This document shows positions 14,039 through 15,896 of a stretch of DNA of 15,896 nt, in pieces. The stretch covers positions 1-15,896 of the forward strand of contig CALWFX010000059.1 in the NCBI GenBank assembly GCA_944377765.1. Direction: 5' to 3'. Made by a program: the position numbers and the translations under genes. The stretch comes from an uncultured Clostridia bacterium. GTDB taxonomy: Bacteria > Bacillota > Clostridia > Christensenellales > UBA1242. Every line of letters starts with the position of its first letter. Position 1 is the stretch's first letter. The notes beneath the pieces were generated by a model. The model was not told where the DNA came from. It saw only the letters and a program-made list of their open reading frames with translations, and searched no databases.

Positions 14039-14137
14039 ATGAGTGTTTTTAAATGGTTTAAAAAGAAAAATGACGACCCATTATCTTCGATATTGAATGA
14101 TGAAGAAAAAGAAGTCGAAGACAATAAGAAGAAATAA
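14039..14137 (+). CDS. 32-residue small ORF
   Basis: A frame of 32 residues, MSVFKWFKKKNDDP at the start and very acidic then basic at the end. It sits alone between the degV terminator and a second hairpin, in the same direction as its neighbours. The amphipathic, Lys-rich N-terminus with Trp and Phe could bind membrane. Its ribosome site is weak (AAAG only). It is too short for a family call; isolation between two hairpins is the main argument that it is a real transcript. Confidence 0.35.
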   Translation: MSVFKWFKKKNDDPLSSILNDEEKEVEDNKKK

Positions 14138-14141
14138 AATA

Positions 14142-14170
14142 TGAAAAAATGCTTATTTTTTCAATTTTTT
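14142..14170 (+). terminator. AT-rich hairpin after the 32-residue ORF
   Basis: TGAAAAAAT (14142-14150) and ATTTTTTCA (14155-14163) form a perfect 9-base stem around GCTT and are followed by ATTTTTT. The stem is nearly all A-U, so its strength is uncertain. Confidence 0.4.
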
Positions 14171-14171
14171 C

Positions 14172-14200
14172 TTGAAATTTATGCTAAAAAATAGTAAAAT
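14172..14200 (+). promoter_or_regulatory. promoter of the ttcA-like gene
   Basis: TTGAAA (14172-14177), a 17-base spacer and TAAAAT (14195-14200). The ATG starts 7 bases after the last base of the -10 element, so the transcript should begin at or next to the start codon. Confidence 0.6.
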
Positions 14201-14206
14201 TTAAGC

Positions 14207-15064
14207 ATGGAAAAAGTTTTAACAAAAGCACAACTTGTTGAAAGAAGTTTAATGAAAAGATTTCGTAAGTCCATTTGGGCTAAATTTATTCTTGCATTAA
14301 AAAGGTATAACTTGGTGGAAGAAGGGGACAAAATTGCGGTTTGCGTTTCTGGTGGTAAGGATAGTATGCTTCTTGCCAAACTTATGCAACAACTTAAAAA
14401 GATAAGTGAAGTTAATTTTGATGTTGTTTATCTTTCCATGAATCCGGGCTACAATGAGAAGAATTTGGAACAGATAAAGCATAATGCTGAACTTTTGGAA
14501 ATTCCCTTGACAATTTTTGAAACTAATATATTTGATAGTGTTGTGAATATTGAAAAATCACCTTGTTATCTTTGTGCGAGAATGAGAAGGGGATATTTGT
14601 ATAACGAAGCAAAAAAACTTGGTTGCAACAAAATTGCACTTGCTCATCATTATAGTGATGTGATTGAAACAACGCTTATGGGAATGTTCTATGGCGCACA
14701 ACTTCAAGCGATGCCACCAAAACTATGGTCGCAAAATTTTGAAGGTATGCAACTTATTCGTCCGCTATATTTTGTTCATGAAGATGATATTATTGCTTGG
14801 AAAAATTACAACGATTTAAAATTTTTGCAATGTGCTTGCAGGTTTACAGAAAAATGTAATTTGCCTGAAGATGAAATTTCTCCTTCTGCAAGACTTAATA
14901 TTAAAAATTTGATTAAGACACTGAAAGAGCAAATTCCAGAAGTTGAAAATCATATTTTAAAAAGTATTCATAATTGCCAAGTTGACACCATGATTGGGAT
15001 TAAACATGATGGGGAATATTATGACTTTAATGAAATATTTAAAAATAATAAACCCAAAAAATAA
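14207..15064 (+). CDS. ttcA: TtcA-type tRNA thiolation enzyme
   Basis: 285 residues. The PP-loop ATPase signature is CVSGGKDSM (46-54). PCYLCARMRRG holds CxxC Cys120 and Cys123, with further Cys209, Cys211 and Cys217 (QCACRFTEKC) available for the iron-sulphur cluster. ALAHHYSDVIETTLMG and the MPPKLWS and IRPLYFVHEDDI blocks are typical of TtcA. The enzyme adenylates a tRNA base and replaces its oxygen with sulphur; in E. coli the product is 2-thiocytidine at position 32. In Bacillota the exact tRNA target of this subgroup is less clear, so the symbol is a family name. No ribosome site is visible before the ATG. A hairpin terminator follows the stop. Confidence 0.85.
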   Translation: MEKVLTKAQLVERSLMKRFRKSIWAKFILALKRYNLVEEGDKIAVCVSGGKDSMLLAKLMQQLKKISEVNFDVVYLSMNPGYNEKNLEQIKHNAELLEIPLTIFETNIFDSVVNIEKSPCYLCARMRRGYLYNEAKKLGCNKIALAHHYSDVIETTLMGMFYGAQLQAMPPKLWSQNFEGMQLIRPLYFVHEDDIIAWKNYNDLKFLQCACRFTEKCNLPEDEISPSARLNIKNLIKTLKEQIPEVENHILKSIHNCQVDTMIGIKHDGEYYDFNEIFKNNKPKK

Positions 15065-15106
15065 ATAAAAAATATTAAAATTATTAAAAAACACATCAAA
15101 AATAAG

Positions 15107-15137
15107 AAAAAATGCGTAAAAAATACGCATTTTTTTA
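15107..15137. terminator. hairpin terminator between ttcA and the YjzC-like gene
   Basis: AAAAAATGCGTA (15107-15118) pairs with TACGCATTTTTT (15124-15135) around five A residues. The arms end in A and T runs, so it works in both directions and can end ttcA (+) and the YjzC-like gene (-). Confidence 0.8.
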
Positions 15138-15212
15138 ATTTTTTATATTTAATACTATTTTTTAATTAATTTTTTAATATTAAATATTTTTTAAAAATTT
15201 ATTAATAATTAA

Positions 15213-15368
15213 TTATTTTTCTCTAACATAATATGCGCCATCGTGTTGAGTTGGTGGGAATTTTTCTCCTTTTTCAAGGTGTGTTTTTCCACCATTTCTT
15301 CCGCCATCGCTGTAAGCAGTGTATTCTCCAGATTCTGGAACATTTTCGCCTGGTCTATATTTTTCCAT
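15213..15368 (-). CDS. YjzC-like small protein
   Basis: 51 residues from the ATG at 15368, chosen because a strong GGGAGG lies 6 bases upstream; a longer frame to 15479 adds an AT-rich, unlikely extension. The sequence has YRPGENVPESGEY near the start, GGRNGG in the middle, LEKGEKFPPTQ and a final AYYV. This proline-glycine-entry, threshold-of-FPPT pattern resembles the YjzC family of small proteins in spore-formers, whose function is unknown. It is hydrophilic with no signal peptide. No clear promoter was found upstream. Confidence 0.65.
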   Translation of the reverse strand: MEKYRPGENVPESGEYTAYSDGGRNGGKTHLEKGEKFPPTQHDGAYYVREK

Positions 15369-15472
15369 TTTATACCTCCCATTGTTATGGTGTGCGAATT
15401 TAGAAAAAATATTCAAAATATTAAAGTCTAAGAAATAAAAATTAATTTTTGAAATTTTAAGGGCTTTAAAGA

Positions 15473-15501
15473 TTGACAAAGAAATTTTAATATGATATAT
15501 T
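15473..15501 (+). promoter_or_regulatory. promoter of the T-box leader
   Basis: A perfect TTGACA (15473-15478), a 17-base spacer and TATATT (15496-15501), just upstream of the first leader helix. Confidence 0.65.
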
Positions 15502-15514
15502 TTTCATGTTAATC

Positions 15515-15877
15515 AAAATGGCGGAGTGATAAAAGTAGTTTTGCAGGATGCGTTCAGAGAAAGGGCGTTTGGTGAAAGTCCTAAGCGAATGTAAAATGAA
15601 TTACAGTCATTTCAAGTTTTGCGTCAGTCCACGAACGGACATAATAAGGGCTTAAATTTTGCTTTTATTTGCTTGTTTAAAACCAAATTAAGTTGCGACA
15701 AAACGCCAATGGAGTGAAGCGAAATGCGTTTTCGTTTGGTCGCAAGAGGCTGAAAACGAGCATAAGGCGAAAATTTTCAAGTATCTTGGAAATGAGCAAA
15801 AAGCGAAGTTTTCAGCTAAATTTAGGTGGTACCACGAGCGCACGCTTCGTCCTAAACAATAGGAAGCGTGCTTTTTT
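15515..15877 (+). ncRNA. T-box riboswitch (tRNA-sensing leader), probably Tyr
   Basis: Stem I has GAGTGAT (15524-15530), the AGTA loop element (15534-15537), TTTTGC/GTAAAA pairing and the distal CAGAGAAAGGG...GGTGAAAGTCC signature. A large stem (TTGCGACAAAACGC at 15693-15706 with GCGTTTT at 15726-15732 and GTCGCAA at 15739-15745) follows. A long helix pairs GCTGAAAAC (15749-15757) with GTTTTCAGC (15808-15816). The T-box proper, AGGTGGTACCACGAGC, is at 15824-15839; its TGGT should pair with a tRNA ending ACCA, so discriminator A. The specifier strand reads GAATTACAG, and I read TAC (15602-15604), tyrosine; ATT or TTA are alternatives. Uncharged tRNA would stabilise the antiterminator and turn on the gene beyond 15896. 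Confidence 0.88.
15840..15877 (+). terminator. regulated terminator of the T-box leader
   Basis: GCACGCTTC (15840-15848) pairs perfectly with GAAGCGTGC (15863-15871), followed by TTTTTT. Its 5' arm and loop (CTTCGTCCT) also pair with ACGAG and AGG of the T-box, forming the competing antiterminator. Confidence 0.85.
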
Positions 15878-15896
15878 AATATAAAAGGGGAAAAAG

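Noticed and set aside
15369..15420. Sigma-G-like promoter (TGAATA and CATAACA) before the YjzC-like gene
   Set aside because: The spacing is about 20 bases instead of 17-18 and the -10 is poor.
15243..15431. 62-residue + strand frame over the YjzC-like gene
   Set aside because: It is the complement of a small gene with a recognisable pattern and a GGGAGG ribosome site.
15693..15884. 63-residue + strand frame in the T-box leader
   Set aside because: It overlaps structured RNA helices, the T-box motif and the terminator; there is no sign of coding.
1..15896. CRISPR array, insertion sequence, tRNA or rRNA genes
   Set aside because: No regularly spaced repeats, transposase-like frames, terminal inverted repeats or tRNA cloverleafs were recognised on either strand.

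Overview
The window is low-GC DNA from a spore-forming Bacillota, probably a Clostridia-like anaerobe; the exact lineage cannot be read from the sequence. The evidence is a SpoIIE-type phosphatase, a CwlD-type cortex amidase, a tilS gene following spoIIE (an order related to the Bacillus spoIIE-tilS region), Spo0A-box-like sites, a tRNA-sensing T-box leader, strong AAGGAG ribosome sites on many genes, and several U-tailed terminators.

Layout. Positions 1-1200 (+) hold the end of an unidentified gene, a membrane-anchored alpha/beta hydrolase and a 27-residue ORF, closed by a hairpin terminator. Positions 1207-7132 (all -) are an accessory island. Its right end is an operon of an intact barnase-type ribonuclease (with an N-terminal Cys/His module resembling the end of phage MuF head proteins), a barstar-type inhibitor, and then alternating KOW/SH3-like and barstar-like genes (barnase, barstar A, KOW-like 1, barstar B, KOW-like 2). 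Next comes a two-gene ATP-grasp plus radical-SAM cassette with its own promoter and terminator. After it lies a second, broken barnase locus: promoter and 5' end almost identical to the intact copy, a 199-base out-of-frame deletion, and a diverged catalytic domain lacking the general-base Glu. A third barstar follows, then a secreted/anchored SH3-like protein and a 45-residue coiled-coil protein.

Positions 7262-11834 (+) are the sporulation and tRNA block: cwlD, spoIIE and tilS. SpoIIE is the forespore membrane phosphatase that starts sigma-F activation. CwlD helps make muramic-lactam in the spore cortex. TilS makes lysidine in tRNA-Ile. An anchored propeller-like protein (-) and degV (+) diverge from 12974-13112. 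A mini-ORF and a TtcA-type tRNA thiolase follow. A YjzC-like small gene (-) and a T-box riboswitch (+) for an off-window gene end the window; the best reading of its specifier is UAC, tyrosine.

The main novelty candidates are the expanded barnase/barstar array with a recombined orphan copy, the radical-SAM/ATP-grasp pair lodged between the two toxin loci, and a set of genes (ttcA, the SH3-like gene, possibly cwlD) whose promoters sit so close to the ATG that the mRNAs look leaderless.
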